Below are positions 45,266-54,672 of a stretch of 64,000 bases of DNA, one piece after another. The stretch comes from an uncultured Erwinia sp. (GTDB lineage Bacteria; Pseudomonadota; Gammaproteobacteria; Enterobacterales; Enterobacteriaceae). The stretch lies in the NCBI GenBank assembly GCA_945290265.1, contig CALYQW010000002.1:124001-188000 (forward strand). The letters are read 5' to 3'. The position numbers and the translations under genes are program-made. Numbering within the stretch: the stretch's first letter is position 1; the number at the start of each line of letters is the position of its first letter. The notes beneath the pieces are model-generated. The model saw only the letters and a program-made list of their open reading frames with translations. It was not told the DNA's origin and ran no database searches.

Positions 45266-45294
45266 AAATGCCAGCCGATAACGCTGGCATTTTT
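45266..45294. terminator. Bidirectional terminator between cspD and ybjD
   Basis: AAATGCCAGC-CGATAAC-GCTGGCATTTTT, a perfect 10-bp stem with A residues on one side and T on the other, between convergent genes. Confidence 0.88.
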
Positions 45295-45309
45295 CTGCAC
45301 GTATGAACG

Positions 45310-46971
45310 TCAGTCCGGTTTTCCCCGCGCCAGCCCCTGCACCTGAGCGAACATACGCCGCAGAGCCTGTGGGATGGCCTGCGGCCCGCGCCCAGCCGCT
45401 TCCGCCGCCACTGCTATCGCCAGTTCCGGTTTGGATGACTGATGTAATGCGCGGTTGATCGCCCGTCTGGGGTTCATTGACACCCCGGCAGGCAGTCGTG
45501 CAACGCGTCGATAGACATCAGCAAAGCCCTGTTTATACAAAAAGTGTTCCATGTCCTGGGCGGGTAACTCGGTAAGATGAGCCTGCTCGCTGCCCTCAGC
45601 ATGGCGTAACAGCCCACGCGTTGTGGCGGCATACTTTTGCCCGGCAGCATCACCATCGGTTAACACATACCAGGCAATGCCCATATTTTGCGCGAAGGTC
45701 ACCAGCGGGCGCAGCCCTACCTGGGCAAATTCAATTACCCGGATCCCCTCAGCAGCGAAATGATAACCACACTGACTGGCCAGCTCATTAATTACCCAAA
45801 CTTCGGTTTCACCTTCCACCAGCAACCAGCATCGGGCAAACAGCGACGATGGCCGGTTAAAGCGGATATGAAAGGCGATTTTGCGGCTGTCTTCCGCGCT
45901 CATGTTTTCCGGATGCGCGCGCCAGACCGTGATACGCTGAGGCTCGCGCACCAGACGGCGTAACTGCTCAGTAGGCACCTGCGCCAGTAGCTCGCTGGAG
46001 TTGGTGGTAACAATTTTTTGTAATGGCAGCAGCGACAGTAGTCCCCAGGCCACGGCCAGCATAATCGGGTGCAGGCGGGTTTCCGGATCTTCCACCAGCA
46101 GCAGCGGCCGGGCATCAGCATCCAGCTGATAGCTGCCGCGTACCTGGATCAGCAGGGCAAACATGCGCATCAGAATCAGCCGGCGGCTGTGGCGATCGGC
46201 TTCCGCAATCAACTGACTGATACTGGCAAGGTAGCGCCAGCCATGTTGTGACGCCAGGCGATGCGCCGTCTGCCCACTTTGTGAGGTACTGGTAGTGTGC
46301 TGAAGTGAGAAATAGTGTTCCAGCAGTTGCTGCATGGTGCGTAATCCCTGATGAATGGCCTTATCCGTCAGTAAGTTCGGACGGGAATCCAGTTCACGAG
46401 TCAGTTCGTCGATCTGTGCCGCCAGGCGCTGAAAACCGATATCGTCTTCCGTCACCGCCGGCAACGGGTGCAGATGGCGGTTAAAACGAGCATCGTGCAG
46501 GCGCAGAACCGGATGCAAACGGGTTAACGCCTTTACCTGCTCTGCACCACCAGCAGCCAGCGGCTGCCCCTGTAGCGAGATAAACTGGTGCCGGGTGACA
46601 ACGTTTTCCCCACCCTGGTGTTCGCCGCTGACCTGATAAATCAGTTTACGCTGCTGTCCGGCGGCTCCCTGCCATAAACCAGCAAAGGTGCGGTAGCGGA
46701 CGCTGTCTCCCTCGCCGCTTTCCGACTCATGAAATACCAGCCGGATACGGATTAATTGCGAAGCCGGGAGCTGGCCGGCGACGGGAGAGTGAAAGTCACG
46801 CAGGGTAAACTGGCAGGTTTCGTTGCCTGGCGTCAGTAACAGAGTTAAAACATCCAGCAGACTGGATTTCCCCCAGGCGTTTTCACCAATCAGCACATTG
46901 TCCTGTTCCAGCGACAGCGAAAGCTGGCTGAGCCCCCGGAAACCGGAAACATCAATCTGCTGCAGGATCAT
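45310..46971 (-). CDS. ybjD: OLD-family ATP-dependent nuclease-like protein YbjD
   Basis: ABC/SMC-type ATPase fused to a TOPRIM domain, the layout of overcoming-lysogenization-defect (OLD) nucleases. The start is the ATG at 46971 (MILQQIDVSGFRGLSQLSL), as in the E. coli protein: 553 residues against 552. Walker A is GENAWGKSS (about residues 28-36), the Walker B region is LLLVEDPETRLHP, and the TOPRIM motifs are LLVEGETE (about residue 390) and VLTDGDAAG. The role of YbjD is unknown; no partner such as GajB is next to it, so I do not call it a defence system. Confidence 0.92.
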   Translation of the reverse strand: MILQQIDVSGFRGLSQLSLSLEQDNVLIGENAWGKSSLLDVLTLLLTPGNETCQFTLRDFHSPVAGQLPASQLIRIRLVFHESESGEGDSVRYRTFAGLWQGAAGQQRKLIYQVSGEHQGGENVVTRHQFISLQGQPLAAGGAEQVKALTRLHPVLRLHDARFNRHLHPLPAVTEDDIGFQRLAAQIDELTRELDSRPNLLTDKAIHQGLRTMQQLLEHYFSLQHTTSTSQSGQTAHRLASQHGWRYLASISQLIAEADRHSRRLILMRMFALLIQVRGSYQLDADARPLLLVEDPETRLHPIMLAVAWGLLSLLPLQKIVTTNSSELLAQVPTEQLRRLVREPQRITVWRAHPENMSAEDSRKIAFHIRFNRPSSLFARCWLLVEGETEVWVINELASQCGYHFAAEGIRVIEFAQVGLRPLVTFAQNMGIAWYVLTDGDAAGQKYAATTRGLLRHAEGSEQAHLTELPAQDMEHFLYKQGFADVYRRVARLPAGVSMNPRRAINRALHQSSKPELAIAVAAEAAGRGPQAIPQALRRMFAQVQGLARGKPD

Positions 46972-47117
46972 TGCGCACCTCCGGATGAATTTTTTACTCA
47001 GCATGGCTGGCATCATCCGGCCGGTCAAGTAAGGTCACGCATATTACATCAAGAGAAAATTAAAGGAGTCGTCTATGCTTTTTCTCGTTAAACGGATATT
47101 TACACTCGGGAGAGAAC

Positions 47118-48839
47118 ATGAAGCAAAGCGTAGCAGCAGTGGTAGCCAAAACCCTTGAAAGTGCAGGTGTTAAACGGATCTGGGGCGTCACTGGCGATTC
47201 CCTGAACGGACTGAGTGACAGCCTTAACCGTATGGGGACCATTCGCTGGATGCCAACCCGTCACGAAGAGGTAGCAGCCTTTGCCGCCGGAGCAGAAGCA
47301 CAAATCAGCGGTGAACTGGCGGTTTGCGCCGGCTCCTGTGGGCCAGGTAATCTGCATCTGATTAACGGTCTGTTTGACTGCCACCGCAATCAGGTGCCGG
47401 TACTGGCAATTGCGGCACATATTCCCTCGAGTGAAATTGGCAGCGGCTACTTTCAGGAAACTCATCCTCAGGAGCTGTTTCGTGAATGCAGTCACTACTG
47501 TGAGCTGGTATCAAATCCGGAACAGCTTCCACAGGTGCTAGCGATTGCGATGCGCAAAGCGATCCTGAATCGCGGCGTATCCGTGGTGGTGCTGCCGGGC
47601 GATATTGCGCTGCAGGCCGCGCCAAAGGAGTGCAGCACTGGATGGTATCCGGTGCAGCGCCCGCTGATCCAGCCCACCGCCAGCGAACTGGAGAAACTGG
47701 CTGCCCAGTTAAATGCGGCGAAGAACATCACCCTGATGTGCGGCAGCGGCTGTGCCGGAGCGCATGATGAAGTGGTGAAACTGGCGGAAACCCTGAAAGC
47801 CCCGGTTGTTCATGCACTGCGCGGCAAAGAGTATATTGAATACGATAATCCTTATGATGTCGGCATGACCGGGTTGATAGGCTTCTCTTCCGGTTATCAC
47901 GCGATGATGAATGCCGATACTCTGGTGATCCTCGGCAGCCGCTTCCCTTACCGCGCCTTCTATCCGGCAGATGCCAACATTATTCAGATTGATATTGACG
48001 CCGGCAGCCTCGGCAGTCATACCCGGGTTGATACCGCGCTGGTAGGTGATATTAAGACCACGCTCACCGCGCTGCTGCCTGCCCTTACGGTAAAAACCAA
48101 TCGCGATTTTCTTGATAGCGCGCTGAAACACTACCACAAAGCACGCGGCGATCTGGATGGTCTGGCGGTGGCCAATGATAATCAGCGCATCCACCCGCAG
48201 TATCTGGCTCAGCAGTTAAGTTTGCACGCCAGTGAAGATGCCATTTTCAGCTGTGATGTTGGCACACCCACCGTCTGGGCGGCGCGTTACCTGAAAATGA
48301 ACGGCAAACGCCGCCTGCTGGGATCTTTTAACCACGGCTCAATGGCCAATGCCATGCCGCAGGCGCTGGGGGCACAGGCGCTTGATCCTGACCGCCAGGT
48401 GATCGCGATGTGCGGCGACGGCGGCTTCAGCATGCTGATGGGGGATTTCCTGTCGCTGGCGCAGTTAAAGCTGCCGGTAAAAATTGTGGTATTCAACAAC
48501 AGCGTGCTGGGCTTTGTGGCGATGGAAATGAAAGCGGGCGGTTATCTGACCGATGGCACCGCGCTTGAGAACCCCAACTTCGCGGAGATTGCCAACGCCT
48601 GCGGCGTCAAAGGCATTCGGGTGGAACAGGCTTCACAGCTGGAGGGTGCCCTGCAGGAAGCGCTGGCCTATAACGGCCCGGTACTGGTGGATGTGGTGAC
48701 CGCCGGTGATGAACTGGTGATGCCACCGGAAATCAAGCTGGAACAGGCCAAAGGCTTCAGTATTTATATGCTGCGGGCGATCATCAATGGCCGTGGAGAT
48801 GAAATCGTCAACCTGGCAAAAACCAACTGGCTGCGCTAA
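47118..48839 (+). CDS. poxB: Pyruvate oxidase (pyruvate dehydrogenase, quinone) PoxB
   Basis: Peripheral membrane flavoenzyme that converts pyruvate to acetate and CO2 and passes electrons to ubiquinone, mainly in aerobic stationary phase. It is a TPP enzyme with catalytic Glu in [14 protein letters not shown] (about residue 50), a central FAD domain and the TPP/Mg motif [13 protein letters not shown]...NNS near residue 435. The C-terminal lipid-activated segment ([20 protein letters not shown]) is present. 573 residues against 572 in E. coli. GGAGAG precedes the ATG. It is followed by the third multi-hairpin repeat; hcp-hcr, near it in E. coli, are missing. Confidence 0.97.
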   Translation: MKQSVAAVVAKTLESAGVKRIWGVTGDSLNGLSDSLNRMGTIRWMPTRHEEVAAFAAGAEAQISGELAVCAGSCGPGNLHLINGLFDCHRNQVPVLAIAAHIPSSEIGSGYFQETHPQELFRECSHYCELVSNPEQLPQVLAIAMRKAILNRGVSVVVLPGDIALQAAPKECSTGWYPVQRPLIQPTASELEKLAAQLNAAKNITLMCGSGCAGAHDEVVKLAETLKAPVVHALRGKEYIEYDNPYDVGMTGLIGFSSGYHAMMNADTLVILGSRFPYRAFYPADANIIQIDIDAGSLGSHTRVDTALVGDIKTTLTALLPALTVKTNRDFLDSALKHYHKARGDLDGLAVANDNQRIHPQYLAQQLSLHASEDAIFSCDVGTPTVWAARYLKMNGKRRLLGSFNHGSMANAMPQALGAQALDPDRQVIAMCGDGGFSMLMGDFLSLAQLKLPVKIVVFNNSVLGFVAMEMKAGGYLTDGTALENPNFAEIANACGVKGIRVEQASQLEGALQEALAYNGPVLVDVVTAGDELVMPPEIKLEQAKGFSIYMLRAIINGRGDEIVNLAKTNWLR

Positions 48840-48845
48840 TCCCCA

Positions 48846-49239
48846 ACAGCCTTTGCCCTTGACCTGGCCTTTAGCTTTTGACCTGGCAGTTGCCGTTGAC
48901 CTTCAGGCGGCATCAGGAACGGAGCCGAGGACAGGCCGGTTTCCAGGACAAGCCGCCACGGACGGCGGCGCGAGGCGTGCTGAGCCGGGATGGCGAATCA
49001 CGCCGTTCCGCCAGAAGACGGCATGGCCGAGGGCACCCGCTTTAGCGGGCGACGTGATGCCGCAAGCCCGGGTGCAGGGCGGCGGCGACTGGCCGCCCTG
49101 CTTGCCAGTCCGCGCAGCGGAATGGTGATACGTGGTTGACCTGGCAGTTGCCCTGGCTCTGGCTTTTATCTTTTGATCTGGCTTTAAGCTTTCACCAGTT
49201 CAAGCTGGAAAAAAACCAGGCTCAAGCCAGCGCAGCGGC
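48846..49239 (+). repeat. Multi-hairpin intergenic repeat, copy 3
   Basis: Third copy, between poxB and ybjQ (convergent). The left flank has several TTGACCTGGC units with TTTGC/TTTAGC spacers. The core is 48907-49133. Hairpins seen: GCCGCC/GGCGGC (48952-48969), GCC/GGC (48984-48994), GCCGT/ACGGC, CCCGC-TTTA-GCGGG, GCAGGGCGGC/GCCGCCCTGC (49074-49101) around GGCGACTG, and TCCGC-GCA-GCGGA (49109-49121). Block 49025-49072 differs from copy 1 at 5 of 48 positions. The right flank again has TTGACCTGGC units and a short hairpin CCAG/CTGG with an A-run, and ends at the ybjQ stop codon. Confidence 0.85.
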
Positions 49240-49566
49240 CTAACAACGCGATAACTTTACCGCCGTCCCACTCACACTCACCATCAACATACTGCCGTCC
49301 TTCCCCACCGTTTCATAATCAATATCAATCCCCACCACCGCATCAGCCCCCAGTGCTTCAGCCTGTTCCCCCAACTCTTTGAAAGCAATATGACGCGCTT
49401 TGTTCAACTCCTTTTCATACGCGCCCACCCGACCGCCAACAATATCGCGGATACCGGCAAAAAAATCGCGGAACACATTGGCACCAAGAATGGCTTCACC
49501 GGTGACAACCCCGCAATAATCCACAATCGGATGACCTTCCAGCGTTGGCGTAGTAGAAAATTTCAT
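49240..49566 (-). CDS. ybjQ: UPF0145 family protein YbjQ
   Basis: 108-residue protein of the YbjQ/UPF0145 family, almost identical to the E. coli one ([36 protein letters not shown]). It forms homo-oligomers in solved family structures; its role is unknown. It diverges from the artPIQM operon and its 3' end abuts the third multi-hairpin repeat. Confidence 0.95.
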   Translation of the reverse strand: MKFSTTPTLEGHPIVDYCGVVTGEAILGANVFRDFFAGIRDIVGGRVGAYEKELNKARHIAFKELGEQAEALGADAVVGIDIDYETVGKDGSMLMVSVSGTAVKLSRC

Positions 49567-49691
49567 CTGCAGCTCCTTTTCAAAAGGCGGCTCGCTGGCC
49601 GCCAGATCGGGTGAGTCCGGTATTAAAACCAGACAAAATGGATTTGACTATCAAATACTGATTACAGCCGGAAATATTAACGCAGTTTGAT

Positions 49692-49705
49692 TGCATAAGT
49701 ATTCT
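49692..49705. promoter_or_regulatory. Possible ARG box upstream of artP
   Basis: TGCATAAGTATTCT matches the 14-bp ArgR half-operator TGAATAATTATTCA at 11 positions and lies 47 bp before artP, where E. coli also has ArgR control. A clear second box at the usual 3-bp spacing is not seen. Confidence 0.35.
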
Positions 49706-49751
49706 ACTAACGGTACTATCCTTGCCATTAATCGCTATTCACTTTTTACGC

Positions 49752-50480
49752 ATGAGTATTCAATTAAACGGTATTAACTGCTTCTACGGTGCCCATCAGG
49801 CGCTTTACGACATTCAGCTCAGCTGCCCGGAAGGGGAAACCCTTGTATTATTGGGACCGAGCGGTGCCGGTAAAAGTTCGCTACTGCGGGTACTTAACCT
49901 GCTGGAAACCCCGGTTTCCGGGACGCTGGCGATTGCCGGTAATCATTTTGATTTCAGTAAAGCCCCGTCAGCCTCTGCCATCCGTGAACTGCGTCAGAAC
50001 GTGGGGATGGTGTTCCAACAGTATAATCTGTGGCCACACTTAACGGTGATGCAGAATCTGCTGGAAGCACCGCGCCGGGTACTGGGTCTGAATAAAGCTC
50101 AGGCGTCACAGCGGGCTGAAAAACTGCTGAAACGTCTGCAGTTGATCGCTTTTGCTGATCGTTATCCACTGCACCTTTCCGGCGGACAGCAGCAGCGTGT
50201 GGCTATCGCCCGGGCACTGATGATGGAACCGGCGGTACTGCTGTTTGATGAACCCACCGCGGCACTGGATCCGGAAATCACCGCTCAGGTGGTCAGCATT
50301 ATCCGCGAACTGGCCGAAACCAATATTACTCAGGTTATCGTCACCCATGAAGTCGATGTGGCACGAAAAACCGCCAGTCGCGTGGTGTACATGGAAAACG
50401 GCTATATTGTAGAACAGGGTGACGCCAGCTGCTTTACCCAGCCACAAACCGACGCCTTTTCGCACTATCTTTCGCACTGA
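49752..50480 (+). CDS. artP: Arginine ABC transporter ATP-binding protein ArtP
   Basis: ATPase of the periplasmic arginine uptake system. The start is the ATG at 49752 ([18 protein letters not shown]), giving 242 residues as in E. coli. Walker A is GPSGAGKSS (about 36-44), the signature [15 protein letters not shown] and Walker [15 protein letters not shown]. It is the first gene of artPIQM and diverges from ybjQ. The ybjP lipoprotein gene found here in E. coli is absent. Confidence 0.97.
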   Translation: MSIQLNGINCFYGAHQALYDIQLSCPEGETLVLLGPSGAGKSSLLRVLNLLETPVSGTLAIAGNHFDFSKAPSASAIRELRQNVGMVFQQYNLWPHLTVMQNLLEAPRRVLGLNKAQASQRAEKLLKRLQLIAFADRYPLHLSGGQQQRVAIARALMMEPAVLLFDEPTAALDPEITAQVVSIIRELAETNITQVIVTHEVDVARKTASRVVYMENGYIVEQGDASCFTQPQTDAFSHYLSH

Positions 50481-50494
50481 TAACAGGATAAATA

Positions 50495-51229
50495 ATGATG
50501 AAAAAATTGGTCTTTGCCACACTGTTAACCAGCATTACTCTGAGCGCCAGCGCGGCACAAACTATCCGTTTTGCTGCGGAAGCCTCCTACCCGCCGTTTG
50601 AATTTATGGATGCGCAGAATAAGATTCAGGGCTTCGATGTTGACCTGGCCAATGCGCTCTGTAAGCAGATGCCGGCTGAGTGCACCTTTACCAATCAGCA
50701 GTTTGACAGCCTGATCCCCAGTCTGAAATTCCGCCGTTTTGACGCCATTATGTCCGGGATGGATATTACCCCCGAGCGCGAGAAGCAGGTACTGTTCAGC
50801 CAGCCTTATTATGATAATTCGGCGCTGTTTGTGGTCAGAAAAGGAAAAGCCGACAGCGTTGCCAGCCTGAAAGGCAAACGCGTGGGCGTGCAGAACGGCA
50901 CCACCCATCAGAAATACCTTGCTGACCGCATGAGCGATGTCACCGTGGTACCTTATGACAGCTACCAGAACGCGATCCTCGATCTGAAAAATGGCCGCAT
51001 TGATGCGGTATTTGGTGATACTGCGGTGGTGAATGAGTCGCTGAAGAAAAACCCTGAACTGTCGCCACTGGGTGACAAAGTGACCGATAAAGCCTATTTC
51101 GGCAACGGACTGGGCATCGCGGTACGTCTGGGTAATAGCGCGTTACAGGCTAAGTTCAATGCGGCATTGGATAAAGTTAAGGCCGACGGAACTTATAAAA
51201 CTATTTACGACAAGTGGTTTCAGCAGTAA
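50495..51229 (+). CDS. artI: Arginine-binding periplasmic protein ArtI
   Basis: Solute-binding protein of the art system. The signal peptide (MKKLVFATLLTSITLSASA) is cut near residue 20, before QTIRFAAEASYPPFEF. The ligand-binding signature FDVDLANALCKQM and the MSGMDITPER motif are typical of the arginine/lysine group. 244 residues; the second ATG gives 243, as in E. coli. In E. coli a second binding protein, artJ, follows artM; it is missing here, so this is the only binding protein encoded in the locus and could serve for either. Confidence 0.93.
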   Translation: MMKKLVFATLLTSITLSASAAQTIRFAAEASYPPFEFMDAQNKIQGFDVDLANALCKQMPAECTFTNQQFDSLIPSLKFRRFDAIMSGMDITPEREKQVLFSQPYYDNSALFVVRKGKADSVASLKGKRVGVQNGTTHQKYLADRMSDVTVVPYDSYQNAILDLKNGRIDAVFGDTAVVNESLKKNPELSPLGDKVTDKAYFGNGLGIAVRLGNSALQAKFNAALDKVKADGTYKTIYDKWFQQ

Positions 51230-51232
51230 TTA

Positions 51233-51949
51233 ATGAACGAACTCTATCCTCTGGCAAGCGCCGCCGGGCTGACCGTCGGCCTTGCCCTGTGTGCGCTGGT
51301 GGTGGGGCTACTGCTGGCGATGATTTTCGCGGTGTGGGAAACCTCCCGCTGGCGGCTGCTGGCGTGGAGTGGCACCACGCTGGTGGCACTGATCCGTGGC
51401 CTGCCGGAAATTCTGGTGGTGCTGTGTATCTACTTTGGCGCTTCCCAACTGCTGCTGCTCCTCTCCGATGGCTTTAACGTTAATCTGGGAATAATCCGTA
51501 TACCGGTGCAGGTCACGGTGGAAAATTTCGATGTCAGCCCGTTTTTATGCGGCACCCTGGCGCTGGCGTTGCTGTATGCCTCCTATGCCTCACAAACCCT
51601 GCGCGGTGCACTGAAAGCGGTGCCCGCTGGCCAGTGGGAATCCGGTCAGGCGCTGGGCATGAAAAGCAGCGCGATTTTCATTCGGCTGATCGTACCGCAA
51701 ATGTGGCGTCATGCGCTGCCGGGGCTGGGTAATCAGTGGCTGGTCCTGTTGAAAGATACCGCACTGGTTTCGCTGATTTCGGTCAACGAGCTGATGCTGC
51801 AAACCAAAAGTATTGCGATCCGCACTCAGCAGCCGTTTACCTGGTATCTGACAGCGGCGGCGATCTATCTGGTGATTACCCTTATCAGCCAGCAGCTGCT
51901 GAAACGGATTGAGCATCGTGTGATGCACTTTGAACGTGGTGATGCCTGA
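51233..51949 (+). CDS. artQ: Arginine ABC transporter permease ArtQ
   Basis: Inner-membrane permease with about five membrane helices. The EAA loop that contacts ArtP is visible in [20 protein letters not shown] (about residues 122-141). 238 residues, as in E. coli. It starts 3 bp after artI and ends on the first base of the artM ATG, so the genes are coupled. Confidence 0.97.
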   Translation: MNELYPLASAAGLTVGLALCALVVGLLLAMIFAVWETSRWRLLAWSGTTLVALIRGLPEILVVLCIYFGASQLLLLLSDGFNVNLGIIRIPVQVTVENFDVSPFLCGTLALALLYASYASQTLRGALKAVPAGQWESGQALGMKSSAIFIRLIVPQMWRHALPGLGNQWLVLLKDTALVSLISVNELMLQTKSIAIRTQQPFTWYLTAAAIYLVITLISQQLLKRIEHRVMHFERGDA

Positions 51950-52614
51950 TGCTGAGCTATTTTTCTGAATTGTTTAAAGGGTTGCATACCAGCCTGACAC
52001 TAACAGCAGCCTCGCTGGTTCTCGCTCTGCTGCTGGCGCTGGTGTTTACCGTGATCCTGACGCTGAAAGTTCCGCTGCTGAACCTGCTGACCCGCGGCTA
52101 TATCACGCTGTTTACCGGTACGCCGCTGCTGGTACAAATCTTTCTGATTTACTACGGGCCAGGGCAGTTCCCCGCCATCAGGCATATTCCCTGGCTGTGG
52201 GAGCTGTTAAGTCAGCCCTGGCTGTGTGCTTTACTGGCGCTGTCTCTAAACAGTGCCGCATATACCACTCAGCTGTTTTACGGTGCGGTACGAGCTATCC
52301 CTGGCGGACAGTGGCAAAGTTGTGCGGCGCTGGGAATGGATCGGTACAGTACCCTGCGCGTCCTGCTGCCCTACGCACTGAAACGCGCGCTGTCGTCCTA
52401 TTCCAACGAAGTGGTGCTGGTGTTTAAAAGCACCTCACTGGCGTACACCATCACCCTGATGGATCTGATGGGACACGGTCAGCTGCTGTACGGTAATACC
52501 TATGATGTGACGGTGTTTGCCGCTGCGGGCGTGATCTATCTCTGCGTCAACGGACTGTTAACCCTGTTGATGCGCCTGATTGAACGCCGGGCGCTGGTAT
52601 TCGAGCAGAGGTAA
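51949..52614 (+). CDS. artM: Arginine ABC transporter permease ArtM
   Basis: Second permease of the arginine system, with four or five membrane helices and an EAA loop in GAVRAIPGGQWQSCAALGMD. 221 residues against 222 in E. coli. It is the last gene of artPIQM; a repeat-derived hairpin follows within 25 bp. Confidence 0.97.
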   Translation: MLSYFSELFKGLHTSLTLTAASLVLALLLALVFTVILTLKVPLLNLLTRGYITLFTGTPLLVQIFLIYYGPGQFPAIRHIPWLWELLSQPWLCALLALSLNSAAYTTQLFYGAVRAIPGGQWQSCAALGMDRYSTLRVLLPYALKRALSSYSNEVVLVFKSTSLAYTITLMDLMGHGQLLYGNTYDVTVFAAAGVIYLCVNGLLTLLMRLIERRALVFEQR

Positions 52615-52628
52615 TCAGAATGGGAACA

Positions 52629-52681
52629 GGCAAAACCTGCCCCGTCAGGCTTCATGGTTGAAGTGAAATGGACAGGTTTTA
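52629..52681. repeat. Short hairpin related to the 56.6-kb insertion, between artM and ybjN
   Basis: AAAACCTG and CAGGTTTT form an 8-bp perfect inverted repeat enclosing CCCCGTCAGGCTTCATGG and TTGAAGTGAAATGG. Bases 52637-52672 match 27 of 36 positions at the left end of the insertion at 56546-56674. The hairpin, with A on one side and T on the other, may also serve as a bidirectional terminator for artM and ybjN. Confidence 0.55.
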
Positions 52682-53158
52682 GTGCAGGTGGGGATAACTC
52701 ATCACCGGGGCCACACACTCTTCATCTTCAGCGGGCATCAGCAGATTATTAGCCGCCGCTTCCATCACGATCATGGAAATCTGCTCTTCGCTCTGCTTCA
52801 TAAAGTGGATGAACTGATTACAGGTCAAACCGGCACTGACGCTCACCGACTGGCAGACAATCAGCTTCGGCAGATTATCGTCCTGAATATCAAGGAAGGC
52901 TTTTACCGTCAGGGAACTGGCATTGATCTGTGACAGATCGGCAGATACGGCAATCAGGGCACTGGGTTTGACCTCGGCGAGTGCCGAGAACAAAATCACG
53001 TTATCCACCAGATCAATTTTGGCATCAAATACGCCATCAAAATTCTGCATATGCGGCAGATGTAGCGCCAGGCAGGAGTCACATTCAAACCAGGTAATGC
53101 TGTTCTGATCCAGCCAACGTCGTAATACGTCGAAATCCGGAACGACGAGTGAATCCAT
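52679..53158 (-). CDS. ybjN: YbjN family protein
   Basis: 159-residue cytoplasmic protein with the type III secretion chaperone-like fold of the YbjN family; the E. coli protein affects motility and stress responses through an unknown route. The start is the ATG at 53158 (MDSLVVPDFDVLRRWLD), as in E. coli (158 residues). The middle (ALHLPHMQNFDGVFDAKIDL, NASSLTVKAFLD) is nearly identical; the C-terminal tail (ECVAPVMSYPHLH) diverges. rimK, which lies between ybjN and nfsA in E. coli, is absent. Confidence 0.93.
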   Translation of the reverse strand: MDSLVVPDFDVLRRWLDQNSITWFECDSCLALHLPHMQNFDGVFDAKIDLVDNVILFSALAEVKPSALIAVSADLSQINASSLTVKAFLDIQDDNLPKLIVCQSVSVSAGLTCNQFIHFMKQSEEQISMIVMEAAANNLLMPAEDEECVAPVMSYPHLH

Positions 53159-53277
53159 AGTAATACTCTCTTGCCACAATAAAATTGCGCCCTAGCTTAC
53201 GTAAAAACGCCATAAAAAACTACGTTTTCAGCGTAAAATATAGCCAGAGCGACGCTTAACGCAGTGAGGTAACGGGT

Positions 53278-54000
53278 TTAGCGGGTTGCCCATCCCTGCT
53301 GATGCAAATAATCGAGAATAAATGGGCGATTCTCTTTAATAATGTTTTTCTTAATCTGCTCGCTCCAGTTTTCGCTACGCTGATGACTGCCACGATGCTG
53401 ATAGTAGTCTTCCAGCTGGCGATCGTACTGCGCCAGCAACTGCGGATTAAGCGGCTGATAGCTATTTTCATGCACCAGCATTGCTGCAGGCATGCGAGGT
53501 TTTCGGTCAGGATCCTGCGCAGGCTCTCCCAGACAGAGGCCAAACAGTGGCAGCACATACTGTGGCAGCGCCAGCAGTTCGGTCACCTTAGCAATATGGT
53601 TACGGATACCGCCAATATACACCCCACCCAGCCCCATTGACTCCGCCGCCACTATCGCATTCTGCGCCATCATCGCTGTATCGACGCAGCCCAGAAGTAA
53701 TTGCTCTGCCAGCCCCAGTTCGGCCTGCGGGCAAATCTGTAAGTGACGGTTAAAATCGGCGCAAAACACCCAAAATTCCGCTGCGGTTGCCACATATTTC
53801 TGACCACCGCTTAGGGTAACCAGTGCCTGACGTTTATCCTGGTCAGTAATACGGATAATCGAGCTACACTGCAAAAAACTGGAGGTTGATGCTGACTGGG
53901 CTGCAGAGATAATTGCTGTACGCTGCGCTTCGGTAACCGGATTATCGCTAAACGCGCGGATGGAACGGTGGGAACAGAGTAATTCAATCGTTGGTGTCAT
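53278..54000 (-). CDS. nfsA: Oxygen-insensitive NADPH nitroreductase NfsA
   Basis: FMN-dependent reductase of nitroaromatics and quinones. The N-terminal FMN motif SHRSIRAFSDNPV (residues 10-22) and the SASTSSFLQ, GLGGVYIGGIRN and LFGLCLGEP motifs are as in E. coli; 240 residues, the same length. It is followed by ybjN; grxA and rimK, its E. coli neighbours, are missing. Confidence 0.95.
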   Translation of the reverse strand: MTPTIELLCSHRSIRAFSDNPVTEAQRTAIISAAQSASTSSFLQCSSIIRITDQDKRQALVTLSGGQKYVATAAEFWVFCADFNRHLQICPQAELGLAEQLLLGCVDTAMMAQNAIVAAESMGLGGVYIGGIRNHIAKVTELLALPQYVLPLFGLCLGEPAQDPDRKPRMPAAMLVHENSYQPLNPQLLAQYDRQLEDYYQHRGSHQRSENWSEQIKKNIIKENRPFILDYLHQQGWATR

Positions 54001-54071
54001 CAGACTCTCCTGGCTATAACATTCCGTGCCTTATTAAAGCACAGTTTCAGCCCACCCGACGCCGCAACCCG

Positions 54072-54440
54072 TCAATGGCCTTTTGCACTGGCAAGCATTG
54101 AGCGCCACAGCATGACAATCATGGTGCCCAAGCCACACCAGAACACTGCGCTACTGATTAACGCGATTTCCTGCCACAGGCCAACGCTTTTGAACACCGT
54201 AAACTGCATCAGAATGAGACAGGGCGGCGAAGCAAACAGCATGGCCAATAGCATCACGGTTAGCGGGTTATTTTTTGACATTTGCGCAGCCAGCGCACCG
54301 GGCACTAAAAACAGCAGTAAGCCATACTGTGCATGGGGTGAGTGGCCGGCGACCAGCTGATAACGCACCACCATAAAAATTATTCCGTGGAGCAAACTGC
54401 AACAGAGTAGTCCGGGCCAGTTGATACCTTTGCTGCTCAT
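54072..54440 (-). CDS. ybjM: Inner-membrane protein YbjM
   Basis: 122-residue protein with four predicted membrane helices (about 10-26, 38-55, 62-80, 90-112). The match to E. coli YbjM (125 residues) is moderate but spread over the length (LLLFLVPGALAAQMS, LWQEIALISSAVFWCGLGT). Function unknown. It diverges from ybjL. Confidence 0.8.
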   Translation of the reverse strand: MSSKGINWPGLLCCSLLHGIIFMVVRYQLVAGHSPHAQYGLLLFLVPGALAAQMSKNNPLTVMLLAMLFASPPCLILMQFTVFKSVGLWQEIALISSAVFWCGLGTMIVMLWRSMLASAKGH

Positions 54441-54672
54441 AGAATCTTCCTTTGACTTCCGGAATGCACCCGCAGGGGTTAATTATCTTCGACAGAAATA
54501 AATTCTGCTGCTACTGGTCGTTAAGTAACAGAGCGACTAAAATGGCGCAGACTTTAATCAGCCGGAAATACTGGCTGACGGCACTCAGGCCGTGCAAATG
54601 TGGCTGGCGCTAAAAATTTAGCGTACAAACACAAGTTAATCAACAGCTTACTGGTAAAAAAGAAGTTAAATC

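Noticed and set aside
45310-46971. ybjD as part of a Gabija-like defence system
   Set aside because: It has the OLD ATPase-TOPRIM layout, but it is in its normal core position next to cspD and poxB with no helicase partner.
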